A stretch of DNA of 64,000 nucleotides from positions 62,001 to 126,000 of the IMG/VR virus record IMGVR_UViG_3300028676_000003. One strand, written 5' to 3'. The stretch's first letter is position 1. Each line of letters opens with the position of its first letter. The stretch is from a virus. Below the pieces are notes generated by a model. That model did no database searches, was not told the origin of the DNA, and was given only the letters and a program-made list of their open reading frames with translations. The position numbers were made by a program, and so were the translations under genes. Positions 22,410 to 31,412 of this stretch are shown here, piece after piece.

Positions 22410-24476
22410 ATGGCAGATAAAAAATTAACAATATTTAATAGATTAGGTCAAGTACTTAATCCTAACTATATTGCGACAAAGCAACAACAACCATCTCAAA
22501 GATACAATATCGGTAGTAACGAATTACTTAGAACCGATAGTAAAGCTGAGTATGAGCGAGCAAAGTTACAAGCGATGCAAAACAAATTGCTTGGAAATAC
22601 TTGGAAGAAAGTTGAAACTGGACTTTTCCAACAATCGATTAATTATGAAACAACACGTATTGGTTCATATTCTGATTTTGAAGCAATGGAATTCTACCCT
22701 ACGATTGCGGCCGCTTTGGACGTAATGATGGAAGAATCTACAACAATCAACGATAACGGTAGAATCATGAATATCTATTCAGATAGCAAGCGTGTTAAGG
22801 GTATCTTAGAGGACCTTTTCTTCAACAGACTTGACGTACACACTGCTTTACCTATGTGGACTAGAAATACGTGTAAATACGGGGATAATTTCGTTTATTT
22901 GAACATCAATGATACTCATGGTATTCTTGGTGCTAAGCAAATGCCTAATTACGAAATGGAACGTAGAGAAACTGGTTTATTTGATATGGTTTCAGGTAGA
23001 GAATTACCTGAAGAAGAACAAACAACTACAGATAAGGTTAAATTCTTTTGGAGAGGTCGTGATGTTGAATTCAACTCTTGGCAAATTGCTCACTTTAGAC
23101 TTCTAGGTGATGACAGACGTTTACCTTATGGAACTAGTATCTTAGAGAAAGCTAGACGTATTTGGAAACAACTTGTATTATCAGAAGACTCTATGCTTGT
23201 GTATCGTGTTACACGTGCGCCTGAGAGACGTGTTTATAAAATTTATGTTGGTAACATTGATGATGCCGATGTGGAAGCTTATGTAAATACAATTGCTGAC
23301 AGATTTAAAAGAACTCAAGTTATTGACCCAGCGACTGGACAAATTGATTTAAGATTTAACCAATTGGCTAATGACCAAGATTACTTTATTCCTGTTAGAA
23401 GCGAGGATGCTCCTAACCCTATTGATACACTGCCTGGGGCTCAGAACTTGGACCAAATTGCTGATATTGAATACTTACAAAGAAACTTATTTACTGCACT
23501 TCGTGTACCAAAGCCTTTCTTAGGGTTTGAAGATACAGCTGGTGAAGGTAAAAACTTAGCATTACAAGATATTCGTTTCTCTAGAACAATCAATAGAATT
23601 CAACAATCTATGCTTCAAGAGATGAATAAACTAGCTATCATTCATTTATACATTCTTGGTTTTGAAGAAGAATTGGATAATTTTACTCTTACGTTGAATA
23701 ATCCTTCTACACAAGCTGAAATGCTTAAGGTTGAACACATGCAACAAAAAATTACTCTTCTTAAAGATGCAGTTTCTGATACTGGTAACGGATTTGGTGC
23801 AATGTCTTGGACAAGAGCTCACAGAGAAATCATGGGTTGGTCAGATGATGATATCAAACAAGATTTACTTGAACAACGTATGGAAAAAGCAGCGGCCGCT
23901 GAGTTGGCTAATTCTGCTAACGTTATCAAGCATACTGGTATGTTCGATACTGTTGATAAGATTTACGGTGATTACCAAGTAGCACTTAATGGTGGAATGC
24001 CTGAAGGTGGTGCTCCTGCTGAAGGTGGTGAAGAAGGTGCCGCTGGTGGTGGACTTGGTGGTTCATTCGGTGGTGGCGGTGGTGGAGGTGAAGACCTTGA
24101 CTTCGGAGCTGATGAAGAAGAAGTAGACTTGGATGCTGAGGCTGATGGTGGAGATTTTGGTGGTGAAGAAGGTGGAGATGTAGATGCTGGCGAGGCACCT
24201 GACGGAGACGCTGTAGAAGCACCTGCTGAAACTGTTAACGAGTCTATTAGAATATACGAAAAGAAACTTCTTAATGAGAAGGTTCAATTAAGTAAAAGAC
24301 TTGAGCAAAGAACTCAAAAATACCAAGGAAAATGGATTGATGCTTTGATTGAGAATTTCGTTCATGACAAAAAAGATAAAAGTGTTGAGAGTATTAAAAT
24401 GACCGATAAGAATATCAAAATAAATGAAGGTGTTGATTCTATGATAAAAGATATCAATAATATGTTAGATGAATAA
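22410..24476 (+). CDS. Portal protein (T4 gp20-like)
   Basis: 688 aa. The core (about 50-530) has the gp20 hallmarks: FEAMEFYPTIAAALDVMMEE, NTCKYGDNFVYLNI, LPYGTSILEKARRIWKQL, RAPERRVYKIYVGN and a long channel helix region. It forms the dodecameric vertex through which DNA enters and leaves. Unusual: a long Gly/Glu/Asp-rich insertion (about 530-605), then a charged helical tail with the site TVNESIRIYEKKLLNE. That tail may be trimmed or contact the core. It follows the terminase without a separate promoter motif. Confidence 0.93.
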   Translation: MADKKLTIFNRLGQVLNPNYIATKQQQPSQRYNIGSNELLRTDSKAEYERAKLQAMQNKLLGNTWKKVETGLFQQSINYETTRIGSYSDFEAMEFYPTIAAALDVMMEESTTINDNGRIMNIYSDSKRVKGILEDLFFNRLDVHTALPMWTRNTCKYGDNFVYLNINDTHGILGAKQMPNYEMERRETGLFDMVSGRELPEEEQTTTDKVKFFWRGRDVEFNSWQIAHFRLLGDDRRLPYGTSILEKARRIWKQLVLSEDSMLVYRVTRAPERRVYKIYVGNIDDADVEAYVNTIADRFKRTQVIDPATGQIDLRFNQLANDQDYFIPVRSEDAPNPIDTLPGAQNLDQIADIEYLQRNLFTALRVPKPFLGFEDTAGEGKNLALQDIRFSRTINRIQQSMLQEMNKLAIIHLYILGFEEELDNFTLTLNNPSTQAEMLKVEHMQQKITLLKDAVSDTGNGFGAMSWTRAHREIMGWSDDDIKQDLLEQRMEKAAAAELANSANVIKHTGMFDTVDKIYGDYQVALNGGMPEGGAPAEGGEEGAAGGGLGGSFGGGGGGGEDLDFGADEEEVDLDAEADGGDFGGEEGGDVDAGEAPDGDAVEAPAETVNESIRIYEKKLLNEKVQLSKRLEQRTQKYQGKWIDALIENFVHDKKDKSVESIKMTDKNIKINEGVDSMIKDINNMLDE

Positions 24477-24496
24477 GTTTTTTGTCTAAAATTATA

Positions 24497-24504
24497 ATAT
24501 TTAT
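24497..24504 (+). promoter_or_regulatory. ATATTTAT late-type promoter motif
   Basis: TAATATTTATTAATAAAT, 16 nt before ATG 24521; lies downstream of the in-frame TTG at 24482, so that TTG is not the start. Confidence 0.55.
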
Positions 24505-24520
24505 TAATAAATTAAAACAC

Positions 24521-25282
24521 ATGCAAAATTTTGGTAAAATAAAAAATACGTTTAACGGGATTTTGTCCGAAGCTTTGGTTACTAACAATAACAAAGACAA
24601 GCAATTATTCGGTAAATACGTTAAAACAATCAAGGAAAATAAAGTATTAAGAACTCAGTTTTTGATATACAATAATATTGAAAATAAGGTAGAAGATAAC
24701 GAATTCAAAGCAAGCTTGTTCTTGCAAGAAAACCTAAACCTTTTAAACCAATTTTCAAAGAAAGAGATTTTAGAGGCTAATCAAAAGTTAGCTTCTTCTT
24801 TATCTGAAATTTCAGAGGACTGTGATAAAGCAAGCCTTTATGAAAATATTTCTACTCTAATTTTTACTGATAGAATCAGTGAAAACATTGATACGGTAAT
24901 TGATGCCACAGCTAATATCATTAAATACATAATGGAAAATAAGTCAAAAGAGGTTAATGAATCTTTTGATTTACCTACCACTATGTTGACAAGTATTATG
25001 GTTGACAAATACAATGACAAGTACTCAACTATCGATGAGTCTGATTTAAAGATTATCAAGTCTTTAATCGATTCTACCGATGAAACGAAAAAACAAGTTT
25101 ACACTGAAACAGTAAGAGAATGCATTGATTTAATCAATGAACAATATGCTGATGCTTCTCTAGAAACAAAGGAGAAACTATTGAAAGTTAAAGATAAATT
25201 GTTAAACGATAAAGCTGAAATCAATGAAGATTATTTGACTAATATTACAAAATTAGTTGAGTTAAAGAGCAGTTTACAATAA
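24521..25282 (+). CDS. Helical head-block protein (253 aa)
   Basis: Starts MQNFGKIKNTFNGILSEALV, with L-S-E (15-17) before Ala, a good prohead-protease consensus site. The rest is almost entirely helical and charged, with no Gly/Pro breaks (NLLNQFSKKEILEANQKL, SLETKEKLLKVKDKLL). Its place between portal and protease is where T4 keeps core-protein genes (gp67, gp68), so an internal core role is plausible; no sequence similarity is claimed. Confidence 0.6.
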   Translation: MQNFGKIKNTFNGILSEALVTNNNKDKQLFGKYVKTIKENKVLRTQFLIYNNIENKVEDNEFKASLFLQENLNLLNQFSKKEILEANQKLASSLSEISEDCDKASLYENISTLIFTDRISENIDTVIDATANIIKYIMENKSKEVNESFDLPTTMLTSIMVDKYNDKYSTIDESDLKIIKSLIDSTDETKKQVYTETVRECIDLINEQYADASLETKEKLLKVKDKLLNDKAEINEDYLTNITKLVELKSSLQ

Positions 25283-25302
25283 CATAATTTAACACCCGAA
25301 AA

Positions 25303-25533
25303 ATGAATAATGTTCCAAGTGAAAATATCCTTAAGTTAATAGAATTAACGGATAAAATTTGTATCGACGATAACAACAGAGACTACAAAGATGTTGTTGT
25401 GAAATTAAAAGAAATTATTGAAAGCGGAAAAGGAGATGTTCTGAAATCGAGAACGATTAAAAATAAAATAAAATGTTACGAAACCATGTGCGTTACGATA
25501 ACAAATGTTTTAAATAATATAAAAATTATATAA
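25303..25533 (+). CDS. Small hypothetical protein (76 aa)
   Basis: Begins MNNVPSENILKLIELTDKICIDD; helical and lysine-rich, with KSRTIKNKIKCYETMCVTITNVL. No motif recognised. Follows the helical head-block gene by 20 nt and precedes the membrane-anchored gene by 1 nt, so probably part of the same transcript. Confidence 0.5.
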   Translation: MNNVPSENILKLIELTDKICIDDNNRDYKDVVVKLKEIIESGKGDVLKSRTIKNKIKCYETMCVTITNVLNNIKII

Positions 25534-25534
25534 A

Positions 25535-25873
25535 ATGTCAGAACAAAAAGATAGTTGGGGAGAATACAGTAAATTAGTTTTGAACGAGTTAGTTCGTCTA
25601 AATGATAATCATGAGAAAATGAGAAATGATTTTGACACTAAGCTTCAAGAAATGAATTTCAAACTAGGAGATATTAAAAGTATCGAAAAAAATGTAAGCA
25701 CTAATACTGCGTGGATGGAGAAGGTGAACGATGTATGGTCACCAAATCAAATGAAAGAGGCTAAGGATGAGATTTATAAACAAAAGTCAAGATGGGTAGC
25801 GGCAATTGCTATTATTACTTTTGTTCAGATAATTATTGGATTTGTCATTTCTATTTGGAGTAAGATGCACTAA
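25535..25873 (+). CDS. Coiled-coil protein with C-terminal membrane anchor
   Basis: 112 aa. Residues 1-85 are helical with heptads (KLVLNELVRLNDNHEKM, then FKLGDIKSIEKNVSTN). Residues about 89-110 (WVAAIAIITFVQIIIGFVIS) are a single transmembrane span, and the chain ends in a short tail. This is the layout of XhlA-type phage lysis proteins and of tail-anchored membrane proteins. A lysis or membrane role is inferred from topology only. Confidence 0.6.
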   Translation: MSEQKDSWGEYSKLVLNELVRLNDNHEKMRNDFDTKLQEMNFKLGDIKSIEKNVSTNTAWMEKVNDVWSPNQMKEAKDEIYKQKSRWVAAIAIITFVQIIIGFVISIWSKMH

Positions 25874-25878
25874 GGGAG

Positions 25879-25908
25879 TTGACTTTCCTGGATTTTTCGT
25901 TATATTTG
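25879..25908 (+). promoter_or_regulatory. Bacteroidota-type promoter
   Basis: TTG at 25879-25881, 19 nt spacer, TATATTTG at 25901-25908, 19 nt before ATG 25928; a host-type promoter embedded in the head block. Confidence 0.8.
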
Positions 25909-25927
25909 TAATAAATAAAACCAGGAG

Positions 25928-26371
25928 ATGAAAACAGGAAAAGAACTAAAAATTAGCAAATTCAAAAACTATAACGTAGTATTTGGAAGCGTTAATAATA
26001 AAAACGCTAAAGCAGTATACATTAACATTTCAGCATGGGCTGAACCCGTATCAGAATATGATGCGAACTATAATAGAGTCATTAAAGATTTGAATAAGAA
26101 GTTGAAGCAAGTTCTTTTTAATCACTTTGATTCTAGAGTAGCGTCAAATTTTATCAAGAATAACACCATTGTCGATTTAGACATTCGTGAATCAGGAATC
26201 AAGTTTGGGAAACGAAGCTTTATTAATTGTGAAACAACTCTGTTTCTAAATGAAGAAATCCCAGTAAATTCCGAGCTTATGAAATATGACTTAGATGAAA
26301 TAACAAATCTGTTGATTAAAAGTGTATTTGAAAACAATAAAACATTTGATTTTCACAGGAAAAAGAATTAA
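25928..26371 (+). CDS. Hypothetical protein (147 aa), independently promoted
   Basis: Begins MKTGKELKISKFKNYNVVFGSV. Strands AKAVYINISAWAEPV and IVDLDIRESGIKFGKRSFINCETTLFL alternate with a basic helix (NRVIKDLNKKLKQVLF). No cysteine pair or membrane span. A complete host-type promoter upstream and a terminator downstream isolate it from the late genes on either side. It is therefore probably expressed on a different schedule. Family unknown. Confidence 0.6.
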   Translation: MKTGKELKISKFKNYNVVFGSVNNKNAKAVYINISAWAEPVSEYDANYNRVIKDLNKKLKQVLFNHFDSRVASNFIKNNTIVDLDIRESGIKFGKRSFINCETTLFLNEEIPVNSELMKYDLDEITNLLIKSVFENNKTFDFHRKKN

Positions 26372-26383
26372 AACAATAATATT

Positions 26384-26415
26384 AAACCCTCAATAGAAAT
26401 ATTGGGGGTTTTTTT
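26384..26415 (+). terminator. Intrinsic terminator
   Basis: AAACCCTCAAT (26384-26394) pairs with ATTGGGGGTTT (26401-26411, one G-T pair), followed by T7. Confidence 0.85.
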
Positions 26416-26426
26416 GTTATTGGCAT

Positions 26427-26434
26427 ATATTTAT
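26427..26434 (+). promoter_or_regulatory. ATATTTAT late-type promoter motif
   Basis: CATATATTTATATC, 21 nt before the protease ATG at 26456. Confidence 0.55.
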
Positions 26435-26455
26435 ATCTATAAAGACTAGCAAAAC

Positions 26456-27181
26456 ATGGATATAAATTATAAAGATTTAAAGGTATTAAAACGTGGTGAA
26501 AGTGGAACAGGTTATCTTATTGAACAAGATGCTGGTTATATTTCACCTGACGAACCAAGAAATCAACCTTTCATTAACGAAATCAAGAAACTTGATGGTG
26601 GAAACAGACTAGCGATAGTTGAGCCGCTTATTGTTTTCGTTGTACTACAAAAATACGGTATTCTTAACCGTAATGGGAGAATCTATCCTGAAGCAATCTT
26701 AAGAAGACAAGACCAATTATATCAACAAGCGATTAAAGAACGTAGAGCTGTAGGTGAATTAGACCACCCTGAATCTAGTATTATTGCTGGTGACAGAATA
26801 TCTCATAACATCATTGAAACATGGTGGGAAGGACAAACTCTTATGGGTAAGATGGAGATATTGATGACTCCTGGGTTTATTAATTATGGTATTGTTTCTA
26901 CTAAAGGAGACGAAGTTGCAAATTTACTAAGAAATAGAATTAAGATTGGTGTATCTTCTAGAGGTGTTGGTTCACTTAAAGAAGGTAGAAATGGTGAGCA
27001 AATTGTTCAAGAGGATTTCGAGATTATTTGTTGGGACGTAGTAACGGCTCCATCAACTCCTGATGCTTGGATATTCAGAAGTCACGAAGAATCTAGACCT
27101 TATGTTGAGAACGTAGAAGTGAAAAAACCACTACTAAAAGAAAGCTTAAATGATGATTTGGATAAATTTTTATCTGAATAG
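26456..27181 (+). CDS. Prohead core protease (T4 gp21-like)
   Basis: 241 aa. Characteristic blocks: YGILNRNGRIYPEAIL, AVGELDHPESS with candidate catalytic His104, and IGVSSRGVGSL with candidate nucleophile Ser167 or Ser168. These match the gp21 (S77) serine protease family, which assembles inside the prohead and cuts head proteins after (L/I)xE. The C-terminus itself carries PLLKE-SLND, a probable self-processing site. It precedes the core and capsid genes in T4 order. The unusual number of possible substrates in this window is discussed in the findings. Confidence 0.93.
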   Translation: MDINYKDLKVLKRGESGTGYLIEQDAGYISPDEPRNQPFINEIKKLDGGNRLAIVEPLIVFVVLQKYGILNRNGRIYPEAILRRQDQLYQQAIKERRAVGELDHPESSIIAGDRISHNIIETWWEGQTLMGKMEILMTPGFINYGIVSTKGDEVANLLRNRIKIGVSSRGVGSLKEGRNGEQIVQEDFEIICWDVVTAPSTPDAWIFRSHEESRPYVENVEVKKPLLKESLNDDLDKFLSE

Positions 27182-27233
27182 CACTTTTTTTGCTGAAATT
27201 TTATCAAAAAAAAGTTTTTTGGTGAAATCATAT

Positions 27234-27241
27234 ATATTTAT
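27234..27241 (+). promoter_or_regulatory. ATATTTAT late-type promoter motif
   Basis: TATATATTTATTAACAAAT, 62 nt before ATG 27304; the longest leader of the class, and the only one upstream of the scaffold and capsid genes. Confidence 0.5.
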
Positions 27242-27303
27242 TAACAAATGATGACTACACAAATAGTTTATTACACAAAAACAAAAAAAATTTAAAAAAT
27301 AAA

Positions 27304-28590
27304 ATGGCTGAAAAAAATTCAATTATAAAAGAAGCTTTATTGGATATTCAAAATATCCAAAATGCTCTTAGTGCCAATACCAAAGAAATACTTCGTGGCG
27401 TAGCTAGAGAAGAAATTGACGGTGTGGTTAAAGAATCTCTTATGAAAGAGATTTACGAAGAAGAAGATTTAGACGCTCCTGAATTTGGTGGTGATGACTT
27501 AGGTCAAGAAGCTCCAATGGATGCTCCGATAGGTGCAGATTTAGGAAGTGAAGATGATTCAGTAGCAGGTGGTTTAGGTGATATCGACGCTCCGATGGAT
27601 GGTGCCCCAATGGGTGCAGATTTAGGAATGGACTCAGTAGAGTTAGGTGGAGATGATTTGGATATGACAGCGGCATCTGATGATGAAGTAATCGCAATTT
27701 ACAAAAAATTAAGTGGCGAGGACGAAATCGAAATTGTAGGTGATGAAATTCACTTAAATATTTCAGAACCTGGGGAATACGTAGTTAAACTAGACGATTC
27801 AACAGCTCCAGCGGCAGGAGGATTTGATGCACCAATGGGTGGAGATGATTTAGGTGCTGAAGAAGGTGGAGACGAAGCTGAGTATGAAATCGAAATGGGT
27901 GATGACGAAGAAGAAACTGAAGAACCAGCATTTGGTGGTGAAGAAGGTGAATCTGATTCTGAAGACGCTCCTGATGATTTAGTAGCAGTTGGTGGTGATG
28001 AAGAAGAAAGCGACGACGAAGAGGAAGAAGAAGAGACAGAAGAATTAACAGAAGCAATTCCAGTTGGTTCAGCTCAAGCTCACAGATTACCTGCAAAGTC
28101 TTTAAAAGGAATTCCTTTAGGAGCTGGAGCAGATAACTTAAAAGAATCTCAAGCCGCAAAAAAATTAGTTTCTGAAACAGTAACAAAATATAATGCTTTA
28201 TTGACTGAAGCAAATCAACTTAAAGCTGAGAACTTAGAATTTAGAACTGCGTTAAAACACTTTAGAACAAAATTAGTTGAAACTGTATTACACAACGCTA
28301 ATTTAACTTATGTTACAACTCTTTTCTTAGAGCACTCTACAACTAAAGCGGAGAAAGATGCAATCTTGATGCGTTTTGATGAAGTAACAAGCTTAGCTGA
28401 GTCAAAAAAATTAAACAGAATTATTGAGAACGAATTGAGCCTAAGAAAGCCAATTACTGAATCAGTAGAGAATAAAATAATCAAAGGTGGAACGACAAGC
28501 ATTTCAAAACAATTAAATGAAAGCACAGCTTACGTTGACCCTTCAACAAAGAGAATCATGGATTTGATTAACAGAGTTGAAAAAAGATAA
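27304..28590 (+). CDS. Prohead core/scaffold protein (T4 gp22-like position)
   Basis: 428 aa. Helical N-terminus (NSIIKEALLDIQNIQNALS), then about 200 residues of Asp/Glu/Gly/Ala-rich low complexity. A helical C-terminal region follows (LVSETVTKYNALLTEANQLKAENLEF), with many (L/I)xE sites (LTEA, ITES, LNES). Extreme acidity, cleavable sites and position between protease and capsid protein are the pattern of T4 gp22, the scaffold degraded after assembly. Identification rests on composition and gene order, not on a conserved domain. Confidence 0.8.
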   Translation: MAEKNSIIKEALLDIQNIQNALSANTKEILRGVAREEIDGVVKESLMKEIYEEEDLDAPEFGGDDLGQEAPMDAPIGADLGSEDDSVAGGLGDIDAPMDGAPMGADLGMDSVELGGDDLDMTAASDDEVIAIYKKLSGEDEIEIVGDEIHLNISEPGEYVVKLDDSTAPAAGGFDAPMGGDDLGAEEGGDEAEYEIEMGDDEEETEEPAFGGEEGESDSEDAPDDLVAVGGDEEESDDEEEEEETEELTEAIPVGSAQAHRLPAKSLKGIPLGAGADNLKESQAAKKLVSETVTKYNALLTEANQLKAENLEFRTALKHFRTKLVETVLHNANLTYVTTLFLEHSTTKAEKDAILMRFDEVTSLAESKKLNRIIENELSLRKPITESVENKIIKGGTTSISKQLNESTAYVDPSTKRIMDLINRVEKR

Positions 28591-28625
28591 TAACCCTAAC
28601 AACAAAAAAAAATAAAAAACAAATT

Positions 28626-30452
28626 ATGTCACACTTATTAACATCTGGACAAGTTGGAAATATCGGATTAAACCACATGAAGGCTATCCGTAAAGAGACT
28701 CAATCTAAATGGGATTCATTAGGATTCCTTGACGGTCTTAAAGGTCACGTTAAAGAGAATATCGCTCAATTATACGAAAACCAAGCGTCAACATTATTAA
28801 CTGAAAGCACAACGACAAACTCTTCAGGTTCATTCGAAACTGTAGTTTTCCCAATCGTTCGTAGAGTTTTCTCAAAATTATTAGCTAACGATATCGTTTC
28901 TGTACAAGCTATGAACATGCCAATTGGTAAATTGTTCTACTTCGTACCAGTTACATCAAGCCGTGTGGATGCTTTAGGTAACCCTGGTTCTGATTACGCT
29001 GCAAACGGTGGTAACGGAGCTTACGCAACTCAATACTCTGCACACACAGGTATGGCGGCTCAAGGTCTTCCATCATGTGTTGTTGGTTCAGGTTGTACAC
29101 TTACTCCATTCGAGGGTAAAAACTTATACGATGCATTCTACAATGACGGTTTATTTGATAACTCAAAAGGTACTCTTACAATCGTTGCAGGTGGATATAA
29201 CGTATACACTTTAGGTATTGACGGTAAATATACAGTTGCGACTGGAGCTGCTCAATTACCAACAGCTAATGACGGTTCATTAAGAGAAGTTGTTATCGGT
29301 ATCACTGGATTCTCTCCAAACGTACACGCTAAACAAGTTATGACAGGTGCTAACGGTGACCCAATGGACACTGAATCATTCTTAGCTTCATTACACGTTC
29401 TTTCAACTAATGCAATTTTAGATAAAGATGGTAATACAATTATCGCTGCTGGTAAGGAAATTCCTTTCAGATTAGTAACTCAACAATACGGTAGAGGTAT
29501 CGTAGACTACACTAACTTAACAGATACTTCAGGTACTCTTTATGTTGCTTTAGATTTACGTCACCCTGTTGGAACATCTGCTGGTGTTATTGGTGGTGCT
29601 GGAACATCAACTTATGATGGTTACGTTGGAGCTTCTGCTTCTACAGTATCAGCGTTTACTTTCACTGCGGCTTGGGCTGAGTACGCTACATTAGAGCTTG
29701 AAACTGAAATGGGAGAGGTATCTTTCAAATTAGATGAAATCGTTGTTGCGGTTGAAGAAAGAAAATTACGTGCTACATGGTCTCCTGAGTTAGCTCAAGA
29801 CGTTAGTGCATTCCACAACATTGATGCAGAAGCTGAATTAACAGCTATGTTATCTGAGCAAGTTGCTGCGGAAATCGATAGAGAAATCTTGAGAGAGTTA
29901 CGTAAAGCTGGTGCTTGGCAATTAAGATGGGATTACAACGGTTGGAGAAAAGCTTCTACAGCGGCAAGCCCATACACACAAAAAGACTGGAACCAAACTT
30001 TAATCACTAGATTAAACCAAGTTTCTGCACAAATCCACAAGTCTACTCTTAGAGGTGGTGCTAACTTTATCGTAGTTTCTTCTGAAATCTCTGCTATCTT
30101 TGATGATTTAGAATACTTCCACGTAAGTGATGCTAACCCAGAGCAAGACCAATATAACATGGGTATCGAAAGAATCGGTTCTTTATCAGGACGTTTCCAA
30201 GTATACCGTGACCCTTATGCTCCAGCTTATTCAATTATCATTGGACACAAAGGTAAATCATTATTAGACACAGGGTATATCTATGCTCCATACGTGCCTC
30301 TTCAATTGACACCTACAATGTTTAATCCGTTTAACTTTGCGCCAGTAAAAGGTATCATGACACGTTATGCTAAAAAAGTGGTTAACAACAGATTCTACGG
30401 ACACGTAAGAGTTGACGGTGTACCTACATTCGACGTAAACGAATTAAGATAA
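28626..30452 (+). CDS. Major capsid protein (T4 gp23-like)
   Basis: 608 aa. The N-terminal segment ends in LYENQASTLLTE (48-60), then STTT. L-T-E60 matches the gp21 cleavage consensus at nearly the position where T4 gp23 is cut (after residue 65). Then VVFPIVRRVFSKLLANDIVSVQAMN, the start of the HK97-fold body, a long insertion with beta content (about 110-370), and RKLRATWSPELAQDVSAFHNIDAEAE, a strongly gp23-like block. It forms the shell hexamers. It is longer than T4 gp23 (521 aa) through the central insertion. A terminator follows. Confidence 0.95.
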   Translation: MSHLLTSGQVGNIGLNHMKAIRKETQSKWDSLGFLDGLKGHVKENIAQLYENQASTLLTESTTTNSSGSFETVVFPIVRRVFSKLLANDIVSVQAMNMPIGKLFYFVPVTSSRVDALGNPGSDYAANGGNGAYATQYSAHTGMAAQGLPSCVVGSGCTLTPFEGKNLYDAFYNDGLFDNSKGTLTIVAGGYNVYTLGIDGKYTVATGAAQLPTANDGSLREVVIGITGFSPNVHAKQVMTGANGDPMDTESFLASLHVLSTNAILDKDGNTIIAAGKEIPFRLVTQQYGRGIVDYTNLTDTSGTLYVALDLRHPVGTSAGVIGGAGTSTYDGYVGASASTVSAFTFTAAWAEYATLELETEMGEVSFKLDEIVVAVEERKLRATWSPELAQDVSAFHNIDAEAELTAMLSEQVAAEIDREILRELRKAGAWQLRWDYNGWRKASTAASPYTQKDWNQTLITRLNQVSAQIHKSTLRGGANFIVVSSEISAIFDDLEYFHVSDANPEQDQYNMGIERIGSLSGRFQVYRDPYAPAYSIIIGHKGKSLLDTGYIYAPYVPLQLTPTMFNPFNFAPVKGIMTRYAKKVVNNRFYGHVRVDGVPTFDVNELR

Positions 30453-30480
30453 TCTAAACAATTATCTTTCTTAGATAAAT

Positions 30481-30516
30481 AAAAAAAGACCCACCGATAT
30501 GGTAGGTCTTTTTTTT
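30481..30516 (+). terminator. Intrinsic terminator after the capsid gene
   Basis: AAAAAGACC and GGTCTTTTT arms form the stem, with T8 at the end. Confidence 0.8.
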
Positions 30517-30525
30517 GTTTTTAAG

Positions 30526-30533
30526 ATATTTAT
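30526..30533 (+). promoter_or_regulatory. ATATTTAT late-type promoter motif, 4-nt spacing
   Basis: GATATTTATTAATATG: the motif ends 4 nt before ATG 30538. The longer frame from ATG 30499 would start upstream of the motif. Confidence 0.55.
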
Positions 30534-30537
30534 TAAT

Positions 30538-30993
30538 ATGAAACATACAATAAAAAAACTACTTAGAGAATCTCTATTGAAAGAATCATTATTAGATAAT
30601 GATATTAAATCTTTAATAAGAGATACCAATGTTTTTGCTTCTTTTGGGAATCCATATGGGTTTAAAGAAAATAAAATAATTGGTAGAAATACTGATATAT
30701 TAGATAAGACTGTACCATATGAAGGAACTGATTTTAGAATTGCTGTAACTCCATTAGGTGACAAAAAAAAGTTAAGTATACACTTTCCACAAATTGAACA
30801 AACTTCAAGTAGAGGTGGTGGTCATGCTGGATTAAGTTTTCTATTTGATAATGATGTTGTAATAAATAAACAATTGGTTAATATGTTGCTACCAGCTGTT
30901 GATGATTTTAGAAGTCAAAATTTTACATTAAACAATGGTGTTTATCAAATAAATACAAATAATCCTAGCGAAATGAAACCTGTTAATCTTTAA
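30538..30993 (+). CDS. Tagged cargo-like protein (151 aa)
   Basis: N-terminus MKHTIKKLLRESLLKES. L-R-E (9-11) before Ser fits the prohead-protease consensus, and the first 11 residues match those of the - strand gene at 34389 (MKHIIKKLLRE) except at one position. The rest differs: a mixed alpha/beta domain with DFRIAVTPLGDKKKLSIHFPQIEQ and a Gly-rich loop (SSRGGGHAG). Start is fixed by the promoter motif. Inferred to be packaged in the head; enzymatic role unknown. Confidence 0.65.
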   Translation: MKHTIKKLLRESLLKESLLDNDIKSLIRDTNVFASFGNPYGFKENKIIGRNTDILDKTVPYEGTDFRIAVTPLGDKKKLSIHFPQIEQTSSRGGGHAGLSFLFDNDVVINKQLVNMLLPAVDDFRSQNFTLNNGVYQINTNNPSEMKPVNL

Positions 30994-31412
30994 GAAGCTA
31001 CTCGTTCGTGATATGTATGTTTGTCTCCACAAGAAGTACATTTACACTCATTTAAGTCTTTATAATCATCTAGGTTGTTGACATCTATAATATACCCAGC
31101 AAGGGTAGTTATATACGTTTCTCCTTTACAGTTAGGGTTAGGACAATATGCATGGTCCTTCTTATATTTCTTACGAAATTCTTCGACCTTCTTCTCAGTT
31201 TCTCTATGCTTGATAGCGCAGTCAATATGAACTGGTTCAACATAGATTGGACTCTTTTGATTTACATCTACTTCCTCAGAACACAGAACACATTTCATAG
31301 GTTCAGGTTCATCAATTCTAGCGAAGTATTTTCTAACAAGTCGGCCCAATTCCATATCATTAGGTTCAGCTTCGACAATTTGTCGTATGTGTTGAACGTA
31401 AGCTTTTTTCAT
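30990..31412 (-). CDS. Protein with multiple zinc-binding cysteine pairs
   Basis: 140 aa. CVLCSEEV (about 41-44) with downstream VHIDC, then CPNPNC and CKCTSCGDKHTYH form two or three Cys2 pairs, enough for two zinc ribbons or knuckles. A charged helix (RETEKKVEEFRKKYKKDH) separates them. It lies directly after a small winged-helix gene (start/stop overlap) under one host-type promoter. Probably a nucleic-acid or protein-binding regulator; target unknown. Confidence 0.65.
   Translation of the reverse strand: MKKAYVQHIRQIVEAEPNDMELGRLVRKYFARIDEPEPMKCVLCSEEVDVNQKSPIYVEPVHIDCAIKHRETEKKVEEFRKKYKKDHAYCPNPNCKGETYITTLAGYIIDVNNLDDYKDLNECKCTSCGDKHTYHERVAS

Noticed and set aside
24482-24520. TTG start extending the helical head-block gene.
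   Set aside because: It would start upstream of the ATATTTAT box at 24497; ATG 24521 fits better.
27785-28213. 142-codon Leu/His-rich frame on the - strand opposite the scaffold gene.
   Set aside because: It is the antisense of a Glu/Asp/Gly-rich low-complexity region (GAA/GAT/GGT read backwards as Leu/His/Pro); no promoter or homologue-like pattern.
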